Assembly (NCBI GenBank): GCA_963788305.1
Contig: CAWBGK010000012.1
Location: 62,001-126,000 of the forward strand
DNA: 64,000 bases
From: UTCFX2 sp963788305
GTDB taxonomy: Bacteria > Chloroflexota > Anaerolineae > Anaerolineales > UBA4823
Direction of reading: 5' to 3'
In this document: positions 1 to 7,637 of the stretch, piece after piece
Layout of the letters: the number at the start of each line of letters is the position of its first letter
Position numbering within the stretch: position 1 is the first letter of the stretch
Translations under genes and position numbers: made by a program
Notes under the pieces: generated by a model
Databases searched by the model: none
What the model saw: only the letters and a program-made list of their open reading frames with translations
Told to the model about the DNA's origin: nothing

Positions 1-137
1 CTCTGATGTATGTCCTGGTGTTCCCCCTGAATGGTTTTGATTGGATCTGGCTTGGATTTGGAATTTTCGCGGATGTCGCTGGCTACATGGGTGGATATCA
101 CAACCGCAAGCAGGTGCCAGGATATCCAGGACAATAA
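1..137 (+). CDS. C-terminal end of a membrane protein (partial)
   Basis: The frame beginning at base 3 is open from the window edge and reads about 44 residues to a TAA at 135-137. The residues are hydrophobic at first (VLVFPLNGFDWIWLGFGIF) and then polar, ending HNRKQVPGYPGQ. This looks like the last membrane segment and short cytoplasmic tail of a protein that begins upstream. The family cannot be named from this fragment. Confidence 0.5.
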   Translation, partial: LMYVLVFPLNGFDWIWLGFGIFADVAGYMGGYHNRKQVPGYPGQ

Positions 138-446
138 TTTTCATATCTGGGCAGCGGACTTTCTTCCAACCGCCGCGATTTTTGTTTTTTGAGAATCTAT
201 GGATCGTTAAGTTCAGGCATGCTTTCCAAAACGCGGGTGGACCTTGATAATGTTGGTGCGCATCCTTGAAATAGAAGTTGAAAAGGCGCTGATGATTATC
301 AGCAGGTCTGAGAAATGAATGATCATCGGATTTCAAACACCTTGGAAATTTGAATGATACTCGATCGCGAAAAGATGATCGATCCCCTTTCTCAATTTGG
401 CAGCAATCCGAATGTTTTTTGAAAATCTGAAGTCAGGGAATCAAAA
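138..446. other. Intergenic region, nothing recognised
   Basis: These 309 bases lie between the partial membrane protein and the K+ channel gene. I see no convincing ORF, hairpin with a T-run or near-consensus promoter. CAGGGA just before the ATG at 447 could serve as a weak ribosome binding site. Confidence 0.4.
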
Positions 447-950
447 ATGTGGATAGCATTTATTGGACTCTATAAAATTTTCCGCAGAATGTGGCATGAA
501 CCCCCATTTCGAGCGCTGATGATTGTGGAAAGCTTGCTGCTTGGTGGCGGGATGGTTTTTTACCACAACGTAGAGGGCTGGGGCTGGCTGGACGCAGCTT
601 ATTTTTGCGTAGTTACTGTCGCGACGGTTGGTTATGGGGATTTACATCCCGTAACACCAGAGGGTCGTTTCTTCACAATCCTTTATATTATTTTGGGTGT
701 TGCCATGTTAGGTGTGTTTATCCAGCTTGCCGGGAAAACCGCGTTTGAAGGCTTGCAAGAAAACGTCTTACGGCGGCAAGCGGAGAAAAAGCAATCTGAT
801 AAAAATCATAAACTGTCAGGTTCACTAGATCATTCCCAACCAATAATAACCGTGATCGGTCAGGAGGAATCTTTATGTACGATAAACCTTTGCAAACGTA
901 TGAAACCAGAGCTCCATCGCGCCCTACTCCAACCTGGGCGCTGGTTTTGA
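447..950 (+). CDS. Two-TM potassium channel (ion transport 2 family)
   Basis: Small K+-selective pore protein of 167 residues. A first membrane helix lies at about residues 22-40, followed by a pore loop with the canonical selectivity filter TVGYGD at 60-65 and a second helix at about 76-95. This is the KcsA-like two-TM architecture. The polar tail after residue 100 is unusual. It overlaps the next gene by 76 bases in another frame, and the last 40 residues do not look conserved. A single-base indel in the A-run near 783-790 would end the protein at a TGA close to 800, so the listed 3' end may be wrong. The filter makes the function secure; the gene's end is not. Confidence 0.8.
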   Translation: MWIAFIGLYKIFRRMWHEPPFRALMIVESLLLGGGMVFYHNVEGWGWLDAAYFCVVTVATVGYGDLHPVTPEGRFFTILYIILGVAMLGVFIQLAGKTAFEGLQENVLRRQAEKKQSDKNHKLSGSLDHSQPIITVIGQEESLCTINLCKRMKPELHRALLQPGRWF

Positions 951-1459
951 TCAATGGGATCGCCGCTGTTGGGCTCGGCCTGATTTTCCTCGCCTCACCG
1001 GGGGCGTCGCTCAAATTACTCATGAAATTCCTGGGGCTCTTTTTCCTGATTGGCGGTTTTTTCTCGCTGTTTAGTATTGCGTTCAGCCCTGAACATAAGC
1101 TTTGGAAGCTGATTGCAGGTCTTGCAGGAATAATCGGCGGTTTGATCGTCATGGAGCACCCCGCGCAGAGCGCCATTCTCGTGGACACTGCCCTGGTATA
1201 CGCTCTGGCCGGATTTGGGATAGTCATGGGAGCTGCCCAAATCATACAGGCTTTCAAGGGGGGCGGATGGGGAATTGGCTTTCTCGGTATCCTGATCCTT
1301 GGATTTGGATTGATCATACTCTTCTCTCCGTTGATCGGCGCAGTGGTATTGCCTTTCGTTCTGGCTGTATTCGGGATCGTTGGCGGGCTCATTGCCATAT
1401 TCATAGCTTTTCGATTACGCAGGCAGGATAAGGAAAAGACTGCGGCAGCAGTAAAATAA
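875..1459 (+). CDS. DUF308 / HdeD-family membrane protein
   Basis: Integral membrane protein of 194 residues with about six hydrophobic helices arranged in pairs and a short polar N-terminus (MYDKPLQTYETR). It ends in a basic tail, RLRRQDKEKTAAAVK. The helices are Gly/Leu/Ile-rich (for example NGIAAVGLGLIFL), as in the DUF308 family, which includes E. coli HdeD, an acid-resistance protein. The start is well supported by AGGAGG at 862-867. The gene follows, and overlaps, the K+ channel and precedes a YihY remnant, so it sits in a group of membrane proteins. The molecular function of the family is not established. Confidence 0.75.
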   Translation: MYDKPLQTYETRAPSRPTPTWALVLINGIAAVGLGLIFLASPGASLKLLMKFLGLFFLIGGFFSLFSIAFSPEHKLWKLIAGLAGIIGGLIVMEHPAQSAILVDTALVYALAGFGIVMGAAQIIQAFKGGGWGIGFLGILILGFGLIILFSPLIGAVVLPFVLAVFGIVGGLIAIFIAFRLRRQDKEKTAAAVK

Positions 1460-1488
1460 CTTGGTAAGGCAGTTTCTTAAAGAGCTGT

Positions 1489-1851
1489 ATGGGATTTGGA
1501 TTTCTAAACGACCAAGTCTGCTTGCGGCCATTAATCGCCCGACTGTGTGCGCCAATCCTTTTAGTTCTGATCAATGACCTGTTATATGACATATTTCTTG
1601 AGACAAAGGTCGCCTGGAGTGTTGCCTGGCCTGGCGCATTGATTTCGACCAACCTGATCATTGCTGAAGTGGTGCCGGCTGGTTTTTTCCTGGAGCAATG
1701 CTCTCTTAACTCGGGTCTGCAGGTCGCTGGCGCTTTCACCTCGCTTCTGGTTGGCTTCTACTATGTGGCGCAGATTTTCCTGCTTTGTGCGATAAATTGC
1801 TGGTTTTTTTCCGCTAAATTAGGATCGAGGCGCAGCGAAATTTTTTCCTAA
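1489..1851 (+). pseudogene. Truncated YihY/BrkB-type membrane protein remnant
   Basis: An ORF of 120 residues that resembles only the C-terminal third of YihY/BrkB inner-membrane proteins. The family-like parts are the WPGAL segment after a V-W stretch, then a Phe/Gly-rich helix (VAGAFTSLLVGFYYVAQIF) and a tail AKLGSRR. The family normally has about 270-300 residues with six helices. Only 29 bases separate this ORF from the DUF308 gene, so there is no room for the missing part. I infer a decayed remnant. It has no clear ribosome binding site. Confidence 0.45.
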
Positions 1852-1896
1852 CCCTAATGTAGTCAGTTTATGATAGCGATCATATCCGTATTTGTA

Positions 1897-1920
1897 CCCT
1901 AATCTCTAGGATTATTAGGG
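1897..1920. repeat. Inverted repeat upstream of the 1974 gene
   Basis: CCCTAAT at 1897-1903 is mirrored by ATTAGGG at 1914-1920, a 7-bp stem with a 10-base loop. It lies 54 bases before the next start codon and is not followed by a T-run, so it is more likely an operator or mRNA hairpin than a terminator. Confidence 0.35.
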
Positions 1921-1973
1921 GAAAAACTCATTTATAAAACACACTGATTTGCAATGAAAGGACAGTATATATT

Positions 1974-2861
1974 ATGGGAATAACCGGCCGCAGAATCTGG
2001 TATGGAACTGCAATTTTCCTGAGTGGGCTAGTCTTGCTGATCAGTGCAATCAGTATTGTTGGTGTGTGGCTGACGGAACGCAATCTGGTGAAGGCTTCGG
2101 AAGAAATCCTGGATTCAGTCCAAAAAATTTCGGAGAGCGTTCGCGGGACTGCTGCTGAAATTGATCAGAAACTGGAAAGCATGCAAGCCACAACAACTTT
2201 TATTTCGACTGCGAATGTAAAACTAGAACAGAAGGTAATCGATGAGGGCTTGATTTTACTTTTACTCCCTGAAGAAAAAGAACAAAATCTTGTGGACCTT
2301 TCCAGGTCGGTCAAAGATACTATCAATCCATTCCGGAATACGTTGTCGGCGAGCCTTGCGATGTATCGATCTGTGAATCGACTGCCGTTCGTCAACCTGC
2401 CATCTCCAAGCCAACAACAGATGGATCGAATTGAAGAGTCTGCTGGAGAGATAAATGCTACAGCAGACCGCCTGGAGTCCGAAATTTCGGCTTTTCGATC
2501 CGGTGCGAGCAATCAAATATCAAGAGTTGGGAATGCTGCAGATTTACTCACAACCCAGCTGAATAAATTCCGGGATCGGCTTGCAGAACTTGACGCTCGC
2601 CTGGCTATCGCCCAGGAAACTATAATTCAACTGCAGCAGAATATCGTCACTGCTATCGTGTTATTTTCTGTGGTGATTACCCTGCTGCTCGCCTGGATCA
2701 TCTGGAGTCAGGTAGAGGTGCTCCGTCTGAATATTCATCGTTGGCAAGCATCAGGAGAAAACCCGGAATCTGATCCTATATCGGATCAGGAACATGACTT
2801 AGAAGCCGAGGTTGCAGAATATGATGGCTCGTCCGATTTAGAAGGTGCGCTGAAAGAATAA
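1974..2861 (+). CDS. Two-TM protein with a long extracytoplasmic helical domain
   Basis: A 295-residue protein that I do not recognise. A membrane helix at about residues 11-32 (GTAIFLSGLVLLISAISIVG) and a second at about 223-243 (NIVTAIVLFSVVITLLLAWII) flank some 190 polar, heptad-like residues rich in Ala, Glu, Gln, Ser and Leu, which should form coiled coil. The tail is strongly acidic. The arrangement resembles the sensor half of chemoreceptors or histidine kinases, but no HAMP or signalling domain follows. The start has AAAGGA upstream with rather long spacing. It appears to be a single-gene unit. Confidence 0.6.
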   Translation: MGITGRRIWYGTAIFLSGLVLLISAISIVGVWLTERNLVKASEEILDSVQKISESVRGTAAEIDQKLESMQATTTFISTANVKLEQKVIDEGLILLLLPEEKEQNLVDLSRSVKDTINPFRNTLSASLAMYRSVNRLPFVNLPSPSQQQMDRIEESAGEINATADRLESEISAFRSGASNQISRVGNAADLLTTQLNKFRDRLAELDARLAIAQETIIQLQQNIVTAIVLFSVVITLLLAWIIWSQVEVLRLNIHRWQASGENPESDPISDQEHDLEAEVAEYDGSSDLEGALKE

Positions 2862-3116
2862 GGCAGCAGATTGATACCAGAATAGAGGCCTTATCTATTA
2901 TTTGTATGTTGACAGCCGATTAAATTTATCATTGAGGTCGCTTTCTCCCTCATGGTCGGCTGCAAGATGGACGCTCAAAGATGAGGATCATATTTATCGC
3001 GTAGGCAGAGCTCATATTGATACAACTAGAACAGCGGTCAACCGACCTCCTTTCTTTGAATTCGAACTATGATAAAATCCATTTTCAGCACTTCTATCCT
3101 ATTCAGGGAGTATTCG

Positions 3117-3518
3117 ATGTCAACCAAATCAAAAAACAAGAAAAAGGGCAATACCGTTTCTAATTATAAAAAGAAAGCAGTAATCCGGCATAAGGAACGC
3201 GGCACAATCCTGACGATCTTATTGATTATTATGGCAATTCACGGTATTTTTGCTGCCTACCTGTACTCAACCGGAGCCCCAGAGGTCCAGCGTCCATGGA
3301 TCATTGGGATGATGGTTGTACATTCTCTTGCGGATATTGCCGCTGCCGTAGGTATCTGGTATTGGAAAAAGTGGGGTTTATACGTTTATGCGGCATCGAC
3401 CGTTCTTGCTTTAGTTGCGGGTTTGCTATCAGTTGGAATATGGTCGGTTTTCTACATGGTGCTTCCACTTGCGATCATAGGTTGGGTACTGCGCAGTAAA
3501 TGGGGGTACTTCGAATAA
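3117..3518 (+). CDS. Small membrane protein with basic N-terminus
   Basis: Protein of about 133 residues. A very basic start (MSTKSKNKKKG, then YKKKAVIRHKERG) leads into three hydrophobic helices, roughly LTILLIIMAIHGIFAAYLY, a second around IGMMVVHSLADIAAAVGIWYW and a third around LALVAGLLSVGIW. I chose the ATG at 3117 rather than the in-frame ATG at 3069 because GGGAG precedes it at a good distance and the extra N-terminal residues look non-coding. Similar small multi-helix proteins are common in Anaerolineae, but no function is known to me. Confidence 0.6.
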   Translation: MSTKSKNKKKGNTVSNYKKKAVIRHKERGTILTILLIIMAIHGIFAAYLYSTGAPEVQRPWIIGMMVVHSLADIAAAVGIWYWKKWGLYVYAASTVLALVAGLLSVGIWSVFYMVLPLAIIGWVLRSKWGYFE

Positions 3519-3643
3519 GATAATCCATGAAATTTGAGATCATGTATATTTATATGATCTGGTCATTTCTCATTAGGATGTCTTCCCTGATTGAGACGCG
3601 CTGACAAGGGACCATCTTCCTGCTTCTATTCCACGAGATCTGG

Positions 3644-4540
3644 ATGGTAAATAAATTGCAAACAATATTAAATAGTAGAACAAAAGAGATTTCGATCACA
3701 ACAGATGGCCCCATGACCATCATTGGAGAAAGCATCAATCCGACGCGGCGGAAGAAGCTCACTTCGGCATTGCTCGCGCACGAATTTGATTATATTTTTG
3801 AATTGGCCGCAGCCCAAATCAACATGGGAGCGGATATCCTGGATATCAATGTTGGGGCGCCAGGGGTCAATGAAGTGGAAATGCTGCCAAAGGTGGCATT
3901 GGCAGTGGCAGAACGGTTTGATGTCCCAATTTGCCTGGATTCGTCGAATCGCGAGGCTTTGATCGCAGCTTTATCTCAGATGCCAGGAAAACCGCTGGTC
4001 AATTCGGTCAACGGTGAAGAAGCCTCTTTGAATGCTGTTTTACCTATTGTCAAGGAATATCAAGCAGCTGTTATTGGCCTGACGATGGATGAACAGGGTA
4101 TTCCAAATGATCCCGAAGTCCGCCTGAGTGTTGCTGCGAAGATCATAGAGCGGGCGGCAAAATTGGGGATCCCGATAGAAGATGTGGTGATCGATCCCCT
4201 GGTATTGACGGTAGGCGCAGACCAGAAGGCAGGAATCATTACACTGACCACGATAGAAATGGTCCGTAGGGAATTCGGGGTCAACATCAATCTAGGAGCC
4301 AGCAATGTCTCATTTGGTCTGCCCGACCGACATACTGTCAACCAGGCTTTCCTGGCGCTCGCGGCTGGTGCAGGTGCAAGCTGTGCGATCACAAATCCGG
4401 AAAAGCTGACCGCCACAATCCGTGCAGCAGACTTGTTGCTTGGCCGCGACTACTATGCCAGTCGCTACATTGCTAATTATCGCGTGATGGTAAAGTCAGG
4501 GCTGATCGAGGATGCCAGATCTGGAAAACCTCAGGCTTGA
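3644..4540 (+). CDS. Pterin-binding methyltransferase (DHPS/MetH-type, MTHF methyltransferase)
   Basis: A 298-residue TIM-barrel protein of the pterin-binding family, which includes dihydropteroate synthase, the MetH pterin domain and the AcsE/MtrH-type methyltetrahydrofolate methyltransferases. Visible motifs are IIGESINPTRRK near residue 27, the pterin-binding ILDINVG at 65-71, a D-S-S-N segment around 98, and NLGASNVSFGLPDR, typical of methyltetrahydrofolate:corrinoid methyltransferases rather than folate biosynthesis. The next gene overlaps by 29 bases and resembles the MetH activation region. The pair probably transfers a methyl group from methyltetrahydrofolate to a corrinoid protein encoded elsewhere. 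The acceptor is not visible here. Confidence 0.8.
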   Translation: MVNKLQTILNSRTKEISITTDGPMTIIGESINPTRRKKLTSALLAHEFDYIFELAAAQINMGADILDINVGAPGVNEVEMLPKVALAVAERFDVPICLDSSNREALIAALSQMPGKPLVNSVNGEEASLNAVLPIVKEYQAAVIGLTMDEQGIPNDPEVRLSVAAKIIERAAKLGIPIEDVVIDPLVLTVGADQKAGIITLTTIEMVRREFGVNINLGASNVSFGLPDRHTVNQAFLALAAGAGASCAITNPEKLTATIRAADLLLGRDYYASRYIANYRVMVKSGLIEDARSGKPQA

Positions 4541-5213
4541 GTTTGATCTGGATGCGGTCCTGCGCGGACAAGGCGCGGATCCGTCAGTTTTGCGCGCCCG
4601 CCGACCTGCGCTCGTGCAGCTGGCCGAACAAGCCCTTCAGGAAGGGCTCTCCTTAATTGAACCGCTGGTAAGCTACAAAGAATATACAGTCAAGGCGATC
4701 CAACATGACCGAATGATTTTCAATGAAGGTGGGTTTTTAACCGGCAAATTGCCTGTCCAGCACCTTGCCAAAGCTCAAGTCATTTACGTCGTACTTTGCT
4801 CAATCGGTTCTTCGCTTGAACGGTATTCTTCAGAAATGTGGGACTCGAGTGCGACCTACAGCCTTGCGCTGGATGGTGTGGGATCTGCAGCGGTCGAAGC
4901 TTTAGCGAACGCGGTCTGCCGTAATCTCGAAGATAAAGCCGCTGAGCACGGCTGGAAAAGCTCGATACCACTCAGCCCTGGAATGATCGATTGGTCTGTG
5001 ATGGAGGGCCAACCTCAGATTTTCAGTCTGCTTGAAAGTGAGGACCTCTCTGTGAAGCTATCTGAAGGGTTCATAATGACCCCGCGCAAATCGCTGACTA
5101 TGGTGCTCGGCGCGGGATTGGACCTGATTACCCAGGGTAGCACCTGCGATTACTGCAATTTGCGTGATGTCTGCCGTTATAGAGAAAAATTCGCTCTTGA
5201 CAGCAAGAACTGA
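4512..5213 (+). CDS. MetH activation-domain-like protein
   Basis: A 233-residue protein resembling the S-adenosylmethionine-binding activation region of cobalamin-dependent methionine synthase. The family landmark SPGMIDW, with a following QIFSLLE segment, is visible near residues 156-175, and a conserved hydrophobic helix (VLCSIGSSLERY) precedes it. The C-terminus carries Cys212, Cys215 and Cys221 in a C-x2-C-x5-C pattern that MetH lacks, which suggests metal or Fe-S binding. It overlaps the methyltransferase gene by 29 bases, so translation is probably coupled. The likely role is reductive reactivation of a corrinoid protein. That is inference. Confidence 0.7.
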   Translation: MPDLENLRLEFDLDAVLRGQGADPSVLRARRPALVQLAEQALQEGLSLIEPLVSYKEYTVKAIQHDRMIFNEGGFLTGKLPVQHLAKAQVIYVVLCSIGSSLERYSSEMWDSSATYSLALDGVGSAAVEALANAVCRNLEDKAAEHGWKSSIPLSPGMIDWSVMEGQPQIFSLLESEDLSVKLSEGFIMTPRKSLTMVLGAGLDLITQGSTCDYCNLRDVCRYREKFALDSKN

Positions 5214-5267
5214 TTAATGATAAACTCGTTTCGCTTAACAAAATCTTAACAAGAAAGGACGCACTCG

Positions 5268-5363
5268 ATGGTGAATTTGGTTTATCGAACAACTTTCAAC
5301 AGCCTAGCCGTTTCCAGCGGTTCGGTTGTGTTGCTTTCGCGGAGTGCGCCTGTCGACCGGTAG
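5268..5363 (+). CDS. Possible 31-residue leader peptide
   Basis: A short ORF starting with ATG at 5268 and ending with TAG at 5361-5363. AAAGGA lies about 8 bases upstream, a good ribosome binding site. The peptide begins MVNLVYRTTF and ends SAPVDR. It lies between the MetH-activation-like gene and two terminator hairpins that precede an ABC ATPase, the layout of a transcription attenuator. No homology is known to me; it could be a chance ORF. Confidence 0.35.
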   Translation: MVNLVYRTTFNSLAVSSGSVVLLSRSAPVDR

Positions 5364-5385
5364 ATTTACCTCCTGATGCAGGAAT

Positions 5386-5424
5386 AGCCACGGTGCGCTC
5401 CAAAGCCCGTGGCTGATTTTTTTA
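5386..5424 (+). terminator. Rho-independent terminator or attenuator, first of two
   Basis: AGCCACGG at 5386-5393 pairs with CCGTGGCT at 5407-5414, followed by GATTTTTTT. The hairpin follows the 31-residue ORF and shares its arm sequence with the second hairpin just downstream. Confidence 0.7.
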
Positions 5425-5440
5425 ACCGTCACCTTTCACC

Positions 5441-5480
5441 AACCAGCCACGGGTCGGATTTGTGGCTGGTTTTCTTTTTT
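5441..5480 (+). terminator. Rho-independent terminator or attenuator, second of two
   Basis: AACCAGCCAC at 5441-5450 pairs perfectly with GTGGCTGGTT at 5462-5471, followed by TTCTTTTTT. It ends about 23 bases before the ABC ATPase start codon, so transcription of that gene must read through it or start after it. Confidence 0.75.
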
Positions 5481-5502
5481 CGCGGAACGATTGGAGCTTG
5501 AA

Positions 5503-6303
5503 ATGTCTGCGGCGGTTGATGTAATGAATGTGACGAAAAAATTCATAAAGCCAGGGCTCTCGCGCCGGGAGTGGCGCGGGCGCCCGACAGGCAGCTTCAA
5601 AAACGGGCAGTTCCTGACAGCAGGCATGGAAGAAATCACCGTTTTTGATCGTTTGTCATTCCAGGTGGATGAAGGTGAGATATTTGGGATTACTGGACAG
5701 CATGGTTCAGGAAAAACCACTTTGATTCGGCTTCTGGCGGGTTTGCTGAAGCCGGATGCGGGTGAAATCCGTCTATTTGGGAGTTATTTTGGTCTGCATC
5801 CTATACAGGTACAACCCTGGATCAACCGTGTATCCGTAGAAGCGAGCTTTTTCAAACGGCTTTCTGCGCTGGAAAACCTAACTCGAGTACGCGAATCAGG
5901 TTTTCGTGGAACTGAGGTTCAACAGAAGACCATTGAAATCCTGATGCGGTTAGGGATGGATGCCCTTTCCATGCACACACCGATGGAAAATTTAACTCAC
6001 TCCATGCTTCAAAAGGTCTCCATCGCGCGAGCCCTGCTTTCCCGCCCGCGGCTTCTTCTCCTGGATGATCCAACCCATGATTTGGATGCGGAATCACAGG
6101 TTGTTTTTCAACAGCTCCTTGTTGAGCTGCGGGAAGAAACTGGAGCGACAGTGCTGTTGAGCTCACAGAAAATGGCTGAAGCTGAAAGCCTGTTTGACCG
6201 TTATATAGTTTTGGATTCCGGAATTGCTGTCATCAGACCGTCTTTTGCCGTCGATTCACTTCAAAACACGGACAATATCCTCGTCCTTGAACCCTGCATA
6301 TAG
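5503..6303 (+). CDS. ABC-type ATPase with degenerate catalytic motifs
   Basis: A 266-residue ABC ATPase domain. The Walker A motif GQHGSGKTT (65-73) is intact. Three other catalytic elements are not. The LSGGQ signature reads LTHSM (164-168), Walker B reads LLLLDDPT with Asp instead of the catalytic Glu, and the H-loop His is replaced by Gln (LLSSQK near 222). About 35 extra residues lie between the first strand and VFDRLSFQVDEGE, as in some exporter ATPases. The ATG at 5503 is preferred because GGAG sits 6 bases before it. No permease gene is adjacent. It should bind ATP but probably hydrolyses it poorly. It may serve a regulatory or structural role. Confidence 0.75.
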   Translation: MSAAVDVMNVTKKFIKPGLSRREWRGRPTGSFKNGQFLTAGMEEITVFDRLSFQVDEGEIFGITGQHGSGKTTLIRLLAGLLKPDAGEIRLFGSYFGLHPIQVQPWINRVSVEASFFKRLSALENLTRVRESGFRGTEVQQKTIEILMRLGMDALSMHTPMENLTHSMLQKVSIARALLSRPRLLLLDDPTHDLDAESQVVFQQLLVELREETGATVLLSSQKMAEAESLFDRYIVLDSGIAVIRPSFAVDSLQNTDNILVLEPCI

Positions 6304-6366
6304 AAAGAAAGATCAGGGTTTCAACGATCAACGATGAGAAGAATCACGAAGGTTATACCAAGGATC

Positions 6367-6384
6367 ATGGTACCATTTTATAAT
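6367..6384 (+). promoter_or_regulatory. Putative promoter with overlapping palindromic operator
   Basis: The perfect palindrome ATGGTACCAT (6367-6376) ends two bases before a consensus TATAAT at 6379-6384. No good -35 box is seen. The position, 45 bases before the first gene of the GNAT operon, suggests a regulated promoter. Confidence 0.4.
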
Positions 6385-6428
6385 CCCCATGGAATTGTTC
6401 AGTTTAAGAGGAAAGGCTAAATCGAATC

Positions 6429-6959
6429 ATGAGCATCAGCAAGCCGCTATTTTTAGCCGAGCATATTGCTTTGGGTCCAATTGATCATGATCTGGATGCC
6501 CAGGCAGTTTCACGTTGGACGCATGACCCGGATTATTTGAGGATGCTTAATGCTGGTCCGGCAATGCCTCAGTCGGTATCCCAGATTAAAAAACGTTTCG
6601 AAGCGATCGAAAGCGCCCTGCTTGAAAAAGATGAGCGCTTCTATTTCACGATCCGGATGCGTGAGGACGACCGGATCATTGGATTTGCTGAGATTCCATG
6701 GATTGAATGGTCGAATACTTCTGGCTCAGTCCGGCTTGGGATCGGTGAAGTTGGTGAAAGACGTAAAGGATACGGGAGTGAGGCATTAGATTTACTACTT
6801 CGTTTTGCGTTTGAGGAATTAAACCTTTTCCGATTATCGGCTGAGGTACCGGCATATAACACCCCAGCTATGGGTTTGCTTACGAAATTTGGTTTTGTTG
6901 AGGAAGTGGTGCGACGCCAGGCGCTTAATCGGGATGGGATGCTTCTGGGATCTGTTTGA
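6429..6959 (+). CDS. GNAT-family N-acetyltransferase (RimJ/RimL type)
   Basis: A 176-residue acetyl-CoA-dependent acetyltransferase. The fold is recognisable from the strand IIGFAEIPWIEWSNTSGSVRLGIG, the acetyl-CoA-binding loop GERRKGYGSEAL (R/Q-x-x-G-x-G pattern) and the C-terminal LNLFRLSAEVPAYNTPAMGLLTKFGF segment typical of RimJ/RimL proteins. The substrate cannot be read from the sequence and could be a protein N-terminus, an antibiotic or a polyamine. It is first in an apparent operon with two further GNAT genes and is about 35% similar by eye to the next one, which suggests a local duplication. Confidence 0.85.
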   Translation: MSISKPLFLAEHIALGPIDHDLDAQAVSRWTHDPDYLRMLNAGPAMPQSVSQIKKRFEAIESALLEKDERFYFTIRMREDDRIIGFAEIPWIEWSNTSGSVRLGIGEVGERRKGYGSEALDLLLRFAFEELNLFRLSAEVPAYNTPAMGLLTKFGFVEEVVRRQALNRDGMLLGSV

Positions 6960-6992
6960 GCTGGGCATCCTATCCAAAGAATGGGAAGATTC

Positions 6993-7010
6993 CCAGGCTT
7001 TGATGCCTGG
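6993..7010 (+). repeat. Intergenic hairpin between two GNAT genes
   Basis: CCAGGC at 6993-6998 pairs with GCCTGG at 7005-7010, and another CCAGGC follows at 7015. No T-run follows. It may affect transcript stability within the operon. Confidence 0.35.
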
Positions 7011-7043
7011 AAATCCAGGCGTCGAAAGTGAAAGAAGATAACG

Positions 7044-7637
7044 ATGAAAGACCTCTTCACAGGCAGTTTGGTTCGGTTGGAAGCGGTTAATCCGCAGCGT
7101 GCGGCTGAGGCTTACAGCCGCTGGTATAGAAATTCTGAATATTCGCGCTTGCTAGATTCTGTGGCTGCGCGCCCGCGCTCGTTCAAAGCGGTCAAGGAAT
7201 GGATCGAAAAAAAAGCCGAAAAAGATCCGCCAGATGAATATCCGTTCTCGATCTACACGCTTGAAGAAGACCGATTGATTGGTGAGATTGGATTGGATGG
7301 AATCAAATGGAATCACGGAGAAGCTTTTGTCGGCATTGGACTCGGCGAGCGGGATTGCTGGGGCAAAGGATATGGGACGGATGCGATGCGGTTGATCCTT
7401 GGCTTCGCCTTCAATGAGCTGAATTTGCACAGGGTGTCTTTGACGGTGTTCGAATACAATACCCGGGCAATCCGAACTTATGAAAAAATCGGATTTGTCC
7501 ACGAAGGACAAAATCGCGGCATGTTGCTCAAGGATAGAAAACGTTTTGACATGGTTCATATGGGGATATTGCGCCATGAGTGGGAAACGACCTGCCGACA
7601 GGGTGATTTGCATAATGTAGAAGGACCAAATAAATAA
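7044..7637 (+). CDS. GNAT-family N-acetyltransferase (RimJ/RimL type)
   Basis: A 197-residue acetyltransferase of the same type as its upstream neighbour. The segment LIGEIGLDGIKWNHGEAFVGIGLG is followed by the acetyl-CoA loop CWGKGYGTDAM, and by LNLHRVSLTVFEYNTRAI and YEKIGF near the C-terminus, the standard RimJ/RimL signature. The stop codon overlaps the next start by one base, indicating co-translation. The substrate is unknown. Confidence 0.85.
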   Translation: MKDLFTGSLVRLEAVNPQRAAEAYSRWYRNSEYSRLLDSVAARPRSFKAVKEWIEKKAEKDPPDEYPFSIYTLEEDRLIGEIGLDGIKWNHGEAFVGIGLGERDCWGKGYGTDAMRLILGFAFNELNLHRVSLTVFEYNTRAIRTYEKIGFVHEGQNRGMLLKDRKRFDMVHMGILRHEWETTCRQGDLHNVEGPNK

